A DNA stretch of 64,000 nucleotides from an uncultured Actinomycetes bacterium (GTDB lineage Bacteria > Actinomycetota > Acidimicrobiia > Acidimicrobiales > Acidimicrobilacustridaceae). The notes below the pieces were generated by a model, which did not search any database, was not told where the DNA came from, and saw only the letters and a program-made list of their open reading frames with translations. The stretch lies in assembly GCA_937927725.1 (NCBI GenBank), contig CALBSE010000045.1, forward strand, positions 7,923-71,922, given 5' to 3'. Positions 8,501 through 16,712 of this stretch are shown one piece after another (positions within the stretch are counted from its first letter, which is position 1; every line of letters begins with the position of its first letter). Made by a program: the position numbers and the translations under genes.

Positions 8501-9606
8501 TAGCGGTCTTCTGATCCGTCCAGTGATCGCAGGACAGCTTTGTACCCGCGGGCGGTGAGTCCATCTCGCAATCGCTGACCATTTGCAGCCTCGACAAGAA
8601 GAATGACAACGCCCTCGTCGCCTTCAACCGAGTGAGCGATCTCAATATCGGCGATGCTGATATCGAGCTCGGTTGCGATCATGGTGATACCAGCAAGCGC
8701 ACCCTTCTGGTCAGCCACCGGGATTCGAAGCTCAGCCAGTTCCTCGGCTCGAGCAAATCGCGCTGGTAGCGCAAGGCGAGCGGAACGAGCACGTTCAAGT
8801 ATTGCAACGAGCCCGTCGCGGTCGCCATTCGCAACGATCGAACGGACAGAGGACAGTGTGGCGACGAGTCGATCGAGTTCAGAAACAATTGCGTTTCGGT
8901 TCTCATTGCAAATGTCCGGCCAAATACCCGGATGGCTTGCCGCAATGCGGGTCATATCGCGAAATCCACCAGCGGCTAAGCGCATAAGGCTTCGGTGTTC
9001 ACTCGACCGCTCATCGGCGAGTCCCATGAGGCTTGCGGCGGTCAAATGCGGAACGTGAGAGACGATCGCCACCATTGAGTCGTGCTGCGCCGGCGGCAAC
9101 GAGACAACCTCGGCTCCGAAACTCGAAACAATGCTTCGAAGCGTCGCGAGCGTGTCGTCGTCGCTCGTATCGAGAGGCGTGAGCACCCAGGTACGCCCCT
9201 CAAAAAGATCCGCACGAGAACCGTCGACGCCTTCTTGTTCGGACCCAGCCATCGGATGACCGCCGATGAACCGACGGTTCTCCATAAGTGCAAGCAGGGG
9301 CGTCTTGACACTGCCAACGTCAGTCACGAGGCCGTCGGTGTCATGAAGGGCGAGTGCAACTTCTTCGGCGATCGCCCCTACCGGCGTAGCGACAACGGTG
9401 AGGTCGATCCCATCGACAAAACCATCAGGAGCGATCTCGTCGATTGCCCCGACAACGAGGGCACGTTCGAGACATGCGGTTGATCTGTCACGTCCGAGCA
9501 CGCGCCAACCATGTGCCCGTAGACGCTGACCAACTGATCCACCGATGAGCCCTACCCCGACGATGAGCGCACAGCGCGGTTCTGCATCTGGATCCATGGA
9601 CGTCAC
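8500..9606 (-). CDS. tyrA: prephenate dehydrogenase with C-terminal ACT-like region
   Basis: 368 residues from a GTG start; an internal ATG at codon 4 is possible. The NAD-binding motif VGVGLIGGSVGQRL is at the N-terminus. The family blocks GGHPMAGSEQEGVDGS and ALIVSHVPH-like VAIVSHVPHLTA support TyrA, which makes 4-hydroxyphenylpyruvate from prephenate. The last ~75 residues (LRIPVADQKGALAGI and onward) look like an ACT domain, suggesting tyrosine feedback. The start overlaps the aroH stop (GTGA). Confidence 0.93.
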   Translation of the reverse strand: MTSMDPDAEPRCALIVGVGLIGGSVGQRLRAHGWRVLGRDRSTACLERALVVGAIDEIAPDGFVDGIDLTVVATPVGAIAEEVALALHDTDGLVTDVGSVKTPLLALMENRRFIGGHPMAGSEQEGVDGSRADLFEGRTWVLTPLDTSDDDTLATLRSIVSSFGAEVVSLPPAQHDSMVAIVSHVPHLTAASLMGLADERSSEHRSLMRLAAGGFRDMTRIAASHPGIWPDICNENRNAIVSELDRLVATLSSVRSIVANGDRDGLVAILERARSARLALPARFARAEELAELRIPVADQKGALAGITMIATELDISIADIEIAHSVEGDEGVVILLVEAANGQRLRDGLTARGYKAVLRSLDGSEDR

Positions 9607-9971
9607 TCCGGCAAGTCGTCGCGTAGACCGCTCGCACCCTCGAGGTACACATGGCGAAGCTCAGAACGCGACCGAGTTGTCGTGAGGTGCATCAGCACGC
9701 GAATGCAGAAAGGCGTTGCACCGGTGATGTCGAGTTCGCGGGCGCAAATCAGCGGAATGTCCCCAAACCCGATATCGCGAGCGGCCGACGCCGGGAACAT
9801 TGAATGGATGTCATCTGTCGCGGTGAACAAAACACTGATGATGTCCTCATGATCGACACCATTGCGATCGATCATCTGCTCAAGCAGCTCGATCGTTCGC
9901 TCCCGAACGCCATCGGCGGTATCAGATTCGATAGTGGTGGCGCCACGAAGCGCTCGAACAACAGAAGTCAC
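9603..9971 (-). CDS. aroH: chorismate mutase, monofunctional AroH class
   Basis: 122 residues. The start VRALRGATTIESDTADGV and the later SVLFTATDDIHSMFPA are typical of the Bacillus-type trimeric AroH fold. The enzyme converts chorismate to prephenate, the substrate of TyrA encoded immediately downstream, with which it overlaps by 4 bases. Start codon GTG. rluB ends upstream 23 bases away. Confidence 0.94.
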   Translation of the reverse strand: MTSVVRALRGATTIESDTADGVRERTIELLEQMIDRNGVDHEDIISVLFTATDDIHSMFPASAARDIGFGDIPLICARELDITGATPFCIRVLMHLTTTRSRSELRHVYLEGASGLRDDLPE

Positions 9972-9994
9972 GGGGTGATCCTAGAACGGTGTGG

Positions 9995-10744
9995 TCAGCG
10001 CGCCGGAGGAGTTTCGTTCGGTCGAGCCACCGCAGCACGTTCGAGTGATCGAAGTTCCTCTCCCGTCAGTGGTCGCCACTGCCCTGGCTTCAGCTTTCGA
10101 TCGGCAAGTGGGCCGATACGAGTACGGATCAGACGCTTCACCGGATGCTCAATTGCCTCACACATTCGACGAATCTGACGATTGCGACCCTCGTGAATCG
10201 TAAGTCTAAGGATGCCCGGCCCCAACAGTGCCGCCTTGGCGGGAGCGGTGATTCCGTCCTCAAGCATGACCCCCTCGCGGAGCCTACGAAGTTCACCACG
10301 GGTCGGTTCGCCTTCTACGTGGGCGACGTATTCCTTTTCGACTCCGAAGGAAGGATGCGTCAAACGGTGAGCGAGCTCGCCGTCGTTCGTAAGAAGCAGA
10401 AGCCCTTCGGTATCCATATCGAGCCGACCAACGGGAAAAACTCGAGGATCATCGGGAACGAGCTCCAGGACCGTTGGACGCCCTTGGGGATCATCCGCGG
10501 TGGTGACAACACCTGTTGGCTTGTTGAGAAGCAGATGCACAAGCCCGGGTCTGACACCAATGATCACACCGTTCACCGCTACCTCATCGGTTTCGGCATC
10601 AACTCGACGGCCGAGCTCGGCGACTTCTCCGTTTACCGTGACGCGACCGTCAGCGATGAGGTCTTCGCAGACCCTCCGACTTCCGATACCGATGCGAGCG
10701 AGAACCTTCTGAAGGCGCTCCCCCGTTCGTTCCTCGTCGATCAC
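9995..10744 (-). CDS. rluB: 23S rRNA pseudouridine synthase (RluB/RsuA family)
   Basis: 249 residues. An N-terminal S4 domain (LQKVLARIGIGSRRVCEDLI) precedes the catalytic domain with VGRLDMDTEGLLLLTNDG, whose Asp is the nucleophile, and EGRNRQIRRM at the C-terminus. These enzymes isomerise a uridine in 23S (RluB) or 16S (RsuA) rRNA. Actinobacterial copies beside scpB are usually called RluB. GTG start overlapping the scpB stop by 4 bases. Confidence 0.9.
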   Translation of the reverse strand: MIDEERTGERLQKVLARIGIGSRRVCEDLIADGRVTVNGEVAELGRRVDAETDEVAVNGVIIGVRPGLVHLLLNKPTGVVTTADDPQGRPTVLELVPDDPRVFPVGRLDMDTEGLLLLTNDGELAHRLTHPSFGVEKEYVAHVEGEPTRGELRRLREGVMLEDGITAPAKAALLGPGILRLTIHEGRNRQIRRMCEAIEHPVKRLIRTRIGPLADRKLKPGQWRPLTGEELRSLERAAVARPNETPPAR

Positions 10745-11400
10745 ACCGGGCCGTCCCCGTCGAGCAGATCGCCCAACGAAGGTCGGAGTCCATCGGCGGC
10801 TGCGTCTGCGCCATCTTCGACGACCACGTCTTCGGCTGCAGACTCCACACGAAGACCCATTTCGAGTGCTTCGACGACATCGGCTCCTGGCACGAAATCC
10901 GCAATCGATGGCAACTGGGAAAGCGAATCAAGGCCCATCTTCATTAGGAATTCAGGTGTTGTTCCAAACATCACCGCCTGGCCGGGCCCTGGATCGCGTG
11001 CAACTTCACCGATGTAGCCACGCTGTTCGAGGGTGCGCACAACGCTGTCGACACCCACGCCACGAATTGACGCGATTTGAGCACGGCTGATTGGTTGCTT
11101 GTAGGCAACAATCGCAAGGGTTTCGAGGGCGGCGGCAGAGAGCTTTGCCGACTGGCCTTCGAGAACGAACTGCTCAATATACGGAGCCTGATCAGGGTGG
11201 CTCTGGTATCGCCATCCGCCAGCGACTCGAACGAGTTGAAAACCGCGCTCGTCGCGTTCGTACTCAGCTCCTAGCTCAACAAGGATCGCTTCGACACGAT
11301 CTGCAGGCATACCGGTCAACTGCGCCAGCATGTCAGTCGGGACAGGCGTATCCGCAACCATGATGATCGCTTCGAGTGCGCGTTTGATATCGGCAGACAT
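10741..11400 (-). CDS. scpB: segregation and condensation protein B
   Basis: 219 residues. ScpB forms winged-helix dimers that join ScpA and SMC in condensin. The region ETLAIVAYKQPISRAQIASIRGVGVDSVVRTL (winged helix, seen in two parts) is characteristic. An acidic C-terminal tail follows. It sits between scpA and rluB, the usual order. Confidence 0.94.
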   Translation of the reverse strand: MSADIKRALEAIIMVADTPVPTDMLAQLTGMPADRVEAILVELGAEYERDERGFQLVRVAGGWRYQSHPDQAPYIEQFVLEGQSAKLSAAALETLAIVAYKQPISRAQIASIRGVGVDSVVRTLEQRGYIGEVARDPGPGQAVMFGTTPEFLMKMGLDSLSQLPSIADFVPGADVVEALEMGLRVESAAEDVVVEDGADAAADGLRPSLGDLLDGDGPV

Positions 11401-11409
11401 GAAGAACCC

Positions 11410-12228
11410 TTAGCCGTCGTAGTTATCGATGTCGGCGAGGTCCGCCACACCAATGGCCGGTGACCCGACCCAAATGATTTCGATGTCGCCGAAAGCCGCC
11501 GGCTGGTCGAGTTCGATGAACCCCTGCTTGAACAATTCGAGAACAGCCAAGAAGCGGACGACAATTTCGAGTCGTTCAACCAATGTCTCAGTAAGGCGAC
11601 GGAACGAAACACGCCCGAACCGAGGGAGCTCGTCAACGAGTTCCTCGACGGCCTCCCCGACGCTCACCCGAACACTGTGGATGTGCTCAACACTGACGAC
11701 CGGTACCGGTTTCGGTGTCATCGCTCGGATGTACGCCGCTCGAACATCGTCGATGTCGACGCCTTCGAGCAGGTCGGGAGCTAATTCGAGATAGCGCTCG
11801 TCAAGCCCCGCACGTCGGGGAACGCACATTGCCGCATTGTCGAAGAGATCAGAAAGCACATGCGCTGCGTCTTTGAACGTCTTACAGTCGAGCAAACGAG
11901 CAATGAGGAGATCGCGTTCCTCCCAGAGGGAAAATTCATCATCGAGATCAATGTCCGCATCTTCCGGAAGGAGACGTTTGCACTTCAGTTCGACGAGCGT
12001 GGCCGCAATAAGCAGGAACTCGGTGGTGATCTCGAGGTCGAGGTGCTCAAGCTTCTCAATTTCGACGAGGTACGCATCGACGATGCGGGCGAGCGAGATC
12101 TCGTAAAGGTCCACTTGCTCCCGGAGGATTAAGTGGAGCAGAAGGTCGAAGGGACCCTCAAAGACCGATGTCTGGACCTCATATGGCACGGGCTCACGAT
12201 AGAGGGGTCTGAAGGGGTCAAAGTGCAT
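11410..12228 (-). CDS. scpA: segregation and condensation protein A
   Basis: 272 residues from the ATG at 12228. In-frame starts at 12273 (ATG) and 12303 also exist; I chose 12228 because the conserved region VFEGPFDLLLHLI begins soon after it and GGGAACGGA lies just upstream. ScpA is the kleisin that bridges SMC heads and ScpB. The N-terminal kleisin motif and the C-terminal winged helix (GRVSFRRLTETL) are both visible. If 12273 is used, its start codon overlaps the trpS start on the other strand. Confidence 0.9.
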   Translation of the reverse strand: MHFDPFRPLYREPVPYEVQTSVFEGPFDLLLHLILREQVDLYEISLARIVDAYLVEIEKLEHLDLEITTEFLLIAATLVELKCKRLLPEDADIDLDDEFSLWEERDLLIARLLDCKTFKDAAHVLSDLFDNAAMCVPRRAGLDERYLELAPDLLEGVDIDDVRAAYIRAMTPKPVPVVSVEHIHSVRVSVGEAVEELVDELPRFGRVSFRRLTETLVERLEIVVRFLAVLELFKQGFIELDQPAAFGDIEIIWVGSPAIGVADLADIDNYDG

Positions 12229-12271
12229 TCCGTTCCCGAAACCTTGTTCCGGACCTCTAGCATCGGCGCCC

Positions 12272-13255
12272 ATGACGCGTGTCTTCTCGGGCATTAAGCC
12301 CACCGGTCCGGTTCAGCTCGGCAACCTTTTAGGGGCGCTGCGCCACTGGGTCGCCGATCAAGACGAGGCCGACACCATTTTCTGCGTGGTCGATCTGCAC
12401 GCTCTCACGGTCCCCCAAGACCCCGCCGAGCTCCGAACCCGGACCCTGGAACTGGCCCAACTCCTCCTGGCGATAGGAATCGATCCCGACCGTTCCACCC
12501 TCTTTGTTCAGAGCCACGTTCGGGAACATGCCGAACTTTCATGGCTCATGGAGTGCACCGCTTCATTTGGCGAGCTTCGTCGAATGACGCAGTTCAAAGA
12601 TAAGAGCGACCAAGCGGAGTTCGTTTCTGCCGGCCTGTTCACCTATCCCGCGCTTATGGCCGCCGACATCCTCCTCTACGACACGGACCGAGTGCCGGTG
12701 GGAGACGATCAGCGTCAGCACCTCGAACTGTCTCGCGATCTCGCCATTCGTTTCAACAGTCGATACGGCGACACATTCACTGTTCCCGAAGCGGCCATTC
12801 CGAAAGTCGGTGCACGTGTGATGGATCTTCAGCACCCGACCAAGAAAATGTCGAAATCAGAAGACTCGCCCCAGGGAACCATCCTCGTTCTCGAAGACCT
12901 TGATGCGGTTGCCAAGAAGATCAAACGCGCCGTCACCGACACTGACACCGATGTTCGGTTCGATCCGACGGAAAAGCCAGGCGTCTCAAATCTTCTTTCA
13001 ATACTCAGCGCGTGCACCGGTACCGCTCCCGAAACGCTGGCCGTGTCCTACACGCGCTACGGAGATTTGAAGACTGCAGTTGCCGAAGCCGTTGTTGAAA
13101 CGCTGCGTCCGATCCAACAACGCTTTGCGGAACTTGCCGCCGATCCCACGGGAACTGCGGCAATTCTTCAAAGTGGCGCGGAAAAGGCACGTTCAATCGC
13201 CGGACCCGTTTTGGAACGGGCCCGAACCAACATCGGCTTGTTACCCCAGAGCTAA
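12272..13255 (+). CDS. trpS: tryptophanyl-tRNA synthetase
   Basis: 327 residues, normal for bacterial TrpRS. The class I signature is seen as SGIKPTGPVQLGNLLGAL (a HIGH-region variant) and KKMSKSEDSPQGT (KMSKS). It charges tRNA-Trp. It is divergent from scpA with essentially no intergenic space: the CATG at 12271-12274 contains possible start codons for both genes. Confidence 0.96.
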   Translation: MTRVFSGIKPTGPVQLGNLLGALRHWVADQDEADTIFCVVDLHALTVPQDPAELRTRTLELAQLLLAIGIDPDRSTLFVQSHVREHAELSWLMECTASFGELRRMTQFKDKSDQAEFVSAGLFTYPALMAADILLYDTDRVPVGDDQRQHLELSRDLAIRFNSRYGDTFTVPEAAIPKVGARVMDLQHPTKKMSKSEDSPQGTILVLEDLDAVAKKIKRAVTDTDTDVRFDPTEKPGVSNLLSILSACTGTAPETLAVSYTRYGDLKTAVAEAVVETLRPIQQRFAELAADPTGTAAILQSGAEKARSIAGPVLERARTNIGLLPQS

Positions 13256-13278
13256 CGACTCGAATGGGGTTCCCTTAC

Positions 13279-14397
13279 TCAGGGAGCCATCGAACCGCCG
13301 TTCGCGAATCCTGATGGGGTGTGGCGACCTGCGCAAGAATGCTCAAACAAGCCGTAGCCGACCTTGCCGTCGAGCGTTGCCTTACCGACATGATCGAGGA
13401 TGCTGTACTGCGTTGCGATCATGATGCCGGGGTCGGACTGGTTCGTGAGGTCGTACGTTGCCGTTTCGATCCAGTCACGGCCGCGCCAGAGGCCATGTGT
13501 CCACTGCGGGTCCGGTCCGTAACCGCAACCAGCCGACAGGGCGACGTGGCCGAGACATTCAACTTCGACAACGAGGGGCGAACCGTCAGCAGCCTGTGCC
13601 GTGATAGTCGCCGATTCGGGAATACGTGTACCGGATCGATAGTTGATGTCGTACTTCGGGTAGCCGAGCGGTTCGACGCGACCGTCGGGCCAAATACGTA
13701 GCGCATCGTTCAGTGTGCGGAGCCCGTCCCCATCCTCCTGCGCGATGAAAACAAGAGCGAAGTCTTCGAAACGAAGTGGTACATAAATCCAGTAAAAGCC
13801 GCCATCGACCTTTGGTTCAGCGACCCAACGTCCAGCCGGTTCTGGTTCGCCAACGGGACGGATTCCCCACGAGCGGTCTCGAGTACCAACCCATGTCGCG
13901 GGGTCAACGATGATCTCTTCACCCTTTACGCGGATGAAACCTTCCCAAGTGCCGACCTGAGCAAAGCGCTGCGCATCGAGCATGATCTTGGCGCCGTTAC
14001 GCGAAATATGCGGAGACTCGTCGACGGCCGGGAACGAACCGCGCCAATGAAGGTCCAGTTCGAATTCCTGCCCTTTACCGGCACACGTGATGCGAAGTTC
14101 GTTCAGCGGATCGATCACTTCAATGCGATACGGACCAACCTGCTGGTTCATGCGATCAGGTCCAAGTACGTCAGACATGCGAATGGTGTGTTGAAGATCG
14201 CCTCTGCGAATGCAAGCAAACGCATCGGTCACACCAAGGTTCGGATATTGACCAAGTCCGGTGATGAGGAAGACCTCGCCGCTGCGGTCGTGCGCATTCC
14301 AATAGGAGCGGTCATAGAAATTTCGATCGCTCGACGCCGCATAAGCAAGCGAGTACGGAGCTTGATGCAGCGGAAACTCATCGGCAGGAATAGGCAT
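13279..14397 (-). CDS. conserved actinobacterial protein of unknown function
   Basis: 372 residues starting at the ATG at 14397, which has GGGGAG about 6 bases upstream; the frame runs back to 14475 without a better start. The protein is rich in aromatic residues and beta-strand-like segments (WRGSFPAVDES, GTRDRSWGIRPVG, GRWVAEPKVDGGFYWIY). This resembles hydroxyneurosporene-synthase/AttH-fold proteins often annotated as DUF7064/DUF7065 in actinobacteria. No catalytic motif or signal peptide was recognised. It ends 23 bases from the convergent trpS stop. Confidence 0.6.
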   Translation of the reverse strand: MPIPADEFPLHQAPYSLAYAASSDRNFYDRSYWNAHDRSGEVFLITGLGQYPNLGVTDAFACIRRGDLQHTIRMSDVLGPDRMNQQVGPYRIEVIDPLNELRITCAGKGQEFELDLHWRGSFPAVDESPHISRNGAKIMLDAQRFAQVGTWEGFIRVKGEEIIVDPATWVGTRDRSWGIRPVGEPEPAGRWVAEPKVDGGFYWIYVPLRFEDFALVFIAQEDGDGLRTLNDALRIWPDGRVEPLGYPKYDINYRSGTRIPESATITAQAADGSPLVVEVECLGHVALSAGCGYGPDPQWTHGLWRGRDWIETATYDLTNQSDPGIMIATQYSILDHVGKATLDGKVGYGLFEHSCAGRHTPSGFANGGSMAP

Positions 14398-14532
14398 TGG
14401 TACTCCCCTAGTACGAAGACGGATGCGCCCTCCGGCGCAGAACTCTCGCACCTTAGAACCCCGGAACCAATACACGTGGCGGGTTCACGGATATGGAGCC
14501 TCAGAGCAGGTCGGCTACGATCTCCCGCTTCA

Positions 14533-14606
14533 GGGCGATTAGCTCAGTTGGCTAGAGCACTGCCTTCACACGGCAGGGGTCGCTGGTTCGAGTCCAGTAT
14601 CGCCCA
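14533..14606 (+). tRNA. tRNA-Val (anticodon CAC)
   Basis: A 74-nt cloverleaf: acceptor stem GGGCGAT/ATCGCCC, D-arm GCTC/GAGC, anticodon stem CTGCC/GGCAG with loop TTCACAC (anticodon CAC at 14567-14569), T-arm GCTGG/CCAGT with loop TTCGAGT, discriminator A. CCA is not encoded. It reads GUG codons. Its 3' half is the integration target of the element to its right and is restored intact by the element's own copy. Confidence 0.97.
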
Positions 14607-14609
14607 CTC
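14564..14609 (+). other. attL core (tRNA-Val 3' end)
   Basis: A 46-bp sequence identical to 22885-22930. It starts at CTTCACACGGCAGG in the anticodon arm and ends just past the tRNA (CGCCCACTC). After one mismatch (G at 14610, A at 22931), identity continues for another 22 bp to 14632. Crossover must have occurred within this shared segment. Confidence 0.93.
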
Positions 14610-14620
14610 GAGAAAACGTA

Positions 14621-14651
14621 GAGAGGGACCGCATTTCGAGCGGTCCCTCTC
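14621..14651 (+). terminator. terminator after tRNA-Val (element-borne copy)
   Basis: A perfect 12-bp stem GAGAGGGACCGC / GCGGTCCCTCTC with a 7-nt loop, followed by a pyrimidine-rich TCTTTCTCT tail. It lies on the element side of attL, so it replaces the original host terminator, which is now displaced to 22943-22972. Confidence 0.8.
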
Positions 14652-14679
14652 TCTTTCTCTATCGACGCAAAGTCGACGC

Positions 14680-14700
14680 GGTACACAACGGGTACACAAT
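14680..14700 (+). repeat. paired GGTACACA repeats, candidate integrase arm sites (left)
   Basis: GGTACACA occurs at 14680-14687 and 14691-14698, 11 bp apart (about one helical turn), immediately after the integrase gene. The same octamer is paired at 22758 and 22770 near the other end. Short paired repeats flanking att cores are typical arm-type binding sites for tyrosine integrases; this role is inferred. Confidence 0.55.
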
Positions 14701-14703
14701 CGA

Positions 14704-15837
14704 CTACGCGCCGCGTTTCTTCCCGAACTGCACAACATCGCCGCCCTTCGGATTCACCGATCGAGCCGCTCCTCGAGCCATCTCGTCGAGTGCGTTCGTG
14801 ACGTGATCCTCGCTCGTCTTGAGTCGGTGTCCGTAGCGATCGAGAACCGTCACGACCGAGCGATGGCCTGCACGATCGGCGATCTCCTTCGGACTGGCAC
14901 CGGCCGCGATCCAGAACGCGACCGCGGTATGGCGCAGGTCATGGATTCGCAGCGGCTCGAGACCAGCGTCGGCGATCGCTGGAGCCCAGATGCGGCGACG
15001 AAAGTTTCCGAGTCTGATCGGTCCCCCATACGGAGCCTCGAACACGAGGTCGTCCGGTCCGAGTCCTGCGGTCTGCTCCAGCAACTCGTCGACCAAGAAT
15101 CGAGGAAGAGGGACCTCTCGTCGTCCTGCTCTGGTCTTGGGTTCGTGCCACTCGAGCGTTCCGTTCACGTCGACGAGCGTCTCATGAACGCTCACCGATC
15201 CAGCGGTGAGGTTCAATCGTGAGCGTCGGAGTCCGAAGAGTTCGCCGGCACGGAGTCCCGAGTACGCGGCGAGCAAGACCCACACGCGGAACCGTTCGTC
15301 GATGCAGTTCGACAGGAGTTCGACCTCGTGAGGTTCGAGGAATCGCTGCTCGACGTGATCGCTCTTCGGAAGTTTGATTCGCACGCATGGAGTCGAAGCG
15401 ATGAGGCGCGCGTCGACGGCTTCCTGCAATACGCGCGCGAGTAGTTGGTGCAACTTCTGAACAGTCGCTGGAGCGAGACCGGACGCGACGAGTCCGTTCA
15501 CCCACTCTTGTACGTCGTCCTTCGTTATGTCGCCGATCTTCACGTTCTCGAAGCGCGGGAGAATGTGTGTCCGCGCGTAGGTGCGATTCCTGGACCTTGT
15601 GGAGTTGCGGAGATCGACTGAGCCTTTCTCGTAGATCGCCCACCGCTCGCCGAACTTCACACGGCCACCAGTCGGAGCGACGAAGAGACCGCGCACCTTG
15701 TCGGTCTCAACACTCGCTGCGAACTGCTTCGCTTCCGTCTTGGTCTGGAAAGACCTCGAGCGCTGCTTCCCTGAAGGATCGCGGTATCGAACGTAGATCC
15801 CTCGTCCCTCGCCTCTTCGGTCCTCAATGCTCGCCAT
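14704..15837 (-). CDS. int: phage-type tyrosine integrase
   Basis: 377 residues. The N-terminal ~60 residues resemble an AP2-like arm-binding domain (GIYVRYRDPSGKQRSRSF), residues ~65-160 a SAM-like core-binding domain, and residues ~165-360 the catalytic domain. Active-site residues visible: Arg196 (SGLRAGE), His299 and Arg302 (HDLRHT), His325 (GHRSV) and nucleophile Tyr335 (DRYGH). It lies beside attL, as expected for an integrase using a tRNA site. Its ATG shares one base with the stop of the upstream repressor gene, so the two are probably one transcript. Confidence 0.96.
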   Translation of the reverse strand: MASIEDRRGEGRGIYVRYRDPSGKQRSRSFQTKTEAKQFAASVETDKVRGLFVAPTGGRVKFGERWAIYEKGSVDLRNSTRSRNRTYARTHILPRFENVKIGDITKDDVQEWVNGLVASGLAPATVQKLHQLLARVLQEAVDARLIASTPCVRIKLPKSDHVEQRFLEPHEVELLSNCIDERFRVWVLLAAYSGLRAGELFGLRRSRLNLTAGSVSVHETLVDVNGTLEWHEPKTRAGRREVPLPRFLVDELLEQTAGLGPDDLVFEAPYGGPIRLGNFRRRIWAPAIADAGLEPLRIHDLRHTAVAFWIAAGASPKEIADRAGHRSVVTVLDRYGHRLKTSEDHVTNALDEMARGAARSVNPKGGDVVQFGKKRGA

Positions 15838-16433
15838 TACTTCCCGCCCTTCTTGGTGGTGTTGGTTGGTTCGTCGAATGGAAGGACGACCGAAGTATCT
15901 CCATGCAGAAGATGGTCGAGATAAGCGGCGTAGTCGGACGATTCGACGTTGATCGGACGGACCTCCGCAGCGAGGCGCGATTTCATCTCATCACGAGCAA
16001 ACTCCTCGCGCTCAAGCAGGTAGCCGAGATCAGGCGAACGTTCGGCAAGTTTGTGCAGCTCGACGAAGATCGCCAACGCTCGCGCTTCGTTCCGCATCTC
16101 TTCGAGTTTGTAGTCGCGCCACTTCGACAAGAGACGACGGAAGATCGCAGCGTCGAGTTCGTCAGGATCACGAAGAAGTCGATCGGGAATCACGTCGAGC
16201 ACGGTTGCCAACGCGAGCAACTTGTCCACGTCGACGCGTGTCTCTCTTCCGTTCTCGAGTCGAGAGACTTTCGTCTTGTCCATCGGGAAACCGAGCGCGG
16301 TCATTGCTTCGCCGAGTTCGCTCTGGTTCATCTTTGGATCACGCGACTCGCGAAGTTTTCTCACGTTCACTCCGACCCATTGACTCGCGACCTTCGGATT
16401 CGGCTTCGGGGGCTTGCTTCGAGGAGTTGCCAT
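15837..16433 (-). CDS. XRE-family HTH transcriptional repressor of the element
   Basis: 198 residues from the ATG at 16433, preceded by GAGGACT; an upstream TTG at 16442 is less likely. An N-terminal helix-turn-helix of Cro/cI type is clear (NQSELGEAMTALGF, then DKTKVSRLENGRE). The C-terminal ~110 residues are helical and charged and lack an obvious S24 peptidase or ImmA-like motif. It is read divergently from the Xis-like gene across a 25-bp inverted repeat, so it probably controls its own promoter and the rightward operon. Confidence 0.88.
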   Translation of the reverse strand: MATPRSKPPKPNPKVASQWVGVNVRKLRESRDPKMNQSELGEAMTALGFPMDKTKVSRLENGRETRVDVDKLLALATVLDVIPDRLLRDPDELDAAIFRRLLSKWRDYKLEEMRNEARALAIFVELHKLAERSPDLGYLLEREEFARDEMKSRLAAEVRPINVESSDYAAYLDHLLHGDTSVVLPFDEPTNTTKKGGK

Positions 16434-16457
16434 AGTCCTCAACTTTAGCGGAAGAGG

Positions 16458-16490
16458 TTGCCACTATGCGCGGACCCTGCGCATAGTCAA
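16458..16490. promoter_or_regulatory. overlapping divergent promoters with a 25-bp operator
   Basis: A perfect inverted repeat ACTATGCGC / GCGCATAGT (16463-16471 and 16479-16487) is separated by GGACCCT. On the plus strand, TTGCCA (16458-16463), an 18-bp spacer and CATAGT (16482-16487) form a promoter for the Xis-like gene. On the minus strand, TTGACT (16490-16485), a 16-bp spacer and CATAGT (16468-16463) form one for the repressor and integrase. Each arm of the repeat covers the -10 box of one promoter, so one bound repressor dimer could act on both. Confidence 0.7.
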
Positions 16491-16521
16491 TGGACACCAC
16501 ACAACGTCCGAAGGAGGACAC

Positions 16522-16710
16522 ATGGAAGCAACGGAGTACCTCACACTCCCCGAAGCCTCGGCGCTCATCCGAACGCCAGAGGGGACGCTTTACCAATGGC
16601 GCACGAAGAAGATCGGACCGCCTTCGATGAAGGTCGGTCGTCGAGTTCTCTACAAGCGCTCCGACCTGAAGGCTTGGCTCGATTCCAAGTCGACCGAGAA
16701 GGCGGCCTGA
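16522..16710 (+). CDS. AlpA/excisionase-like helix-turn-helix protein
   Basis: 62 residues with a strong GGAGG ribosome site 7 bases before the ATG. The sequence fits the MerR-like HTH_17 family: TLPEASALIRTPEGTLYQW, then KVGRRVLYKRSDLKAWLDS. Such proteins serve as excisionases or as activators in small phages and satellites (P4 AlpA, PICI regulators). It is the first gene of the rightward operon, next to the switch operator. Confidence 0.85.
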   Translation: MEATEYLTLPEASALIRTPEGTLYQWRTKKIGPPSMKVGRRVLYKRSDLKAWLDSKSTEKAA

Positions 16711-16712
16711 CC

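Noticed and set aside
14008..15222. 404-codon rightward open frame running through the unknown protein, tRNA-Val and the integrase
   Set aside because: It translates antisense of two clear genes and the tRNA itself; no ribosome site or family pattern.
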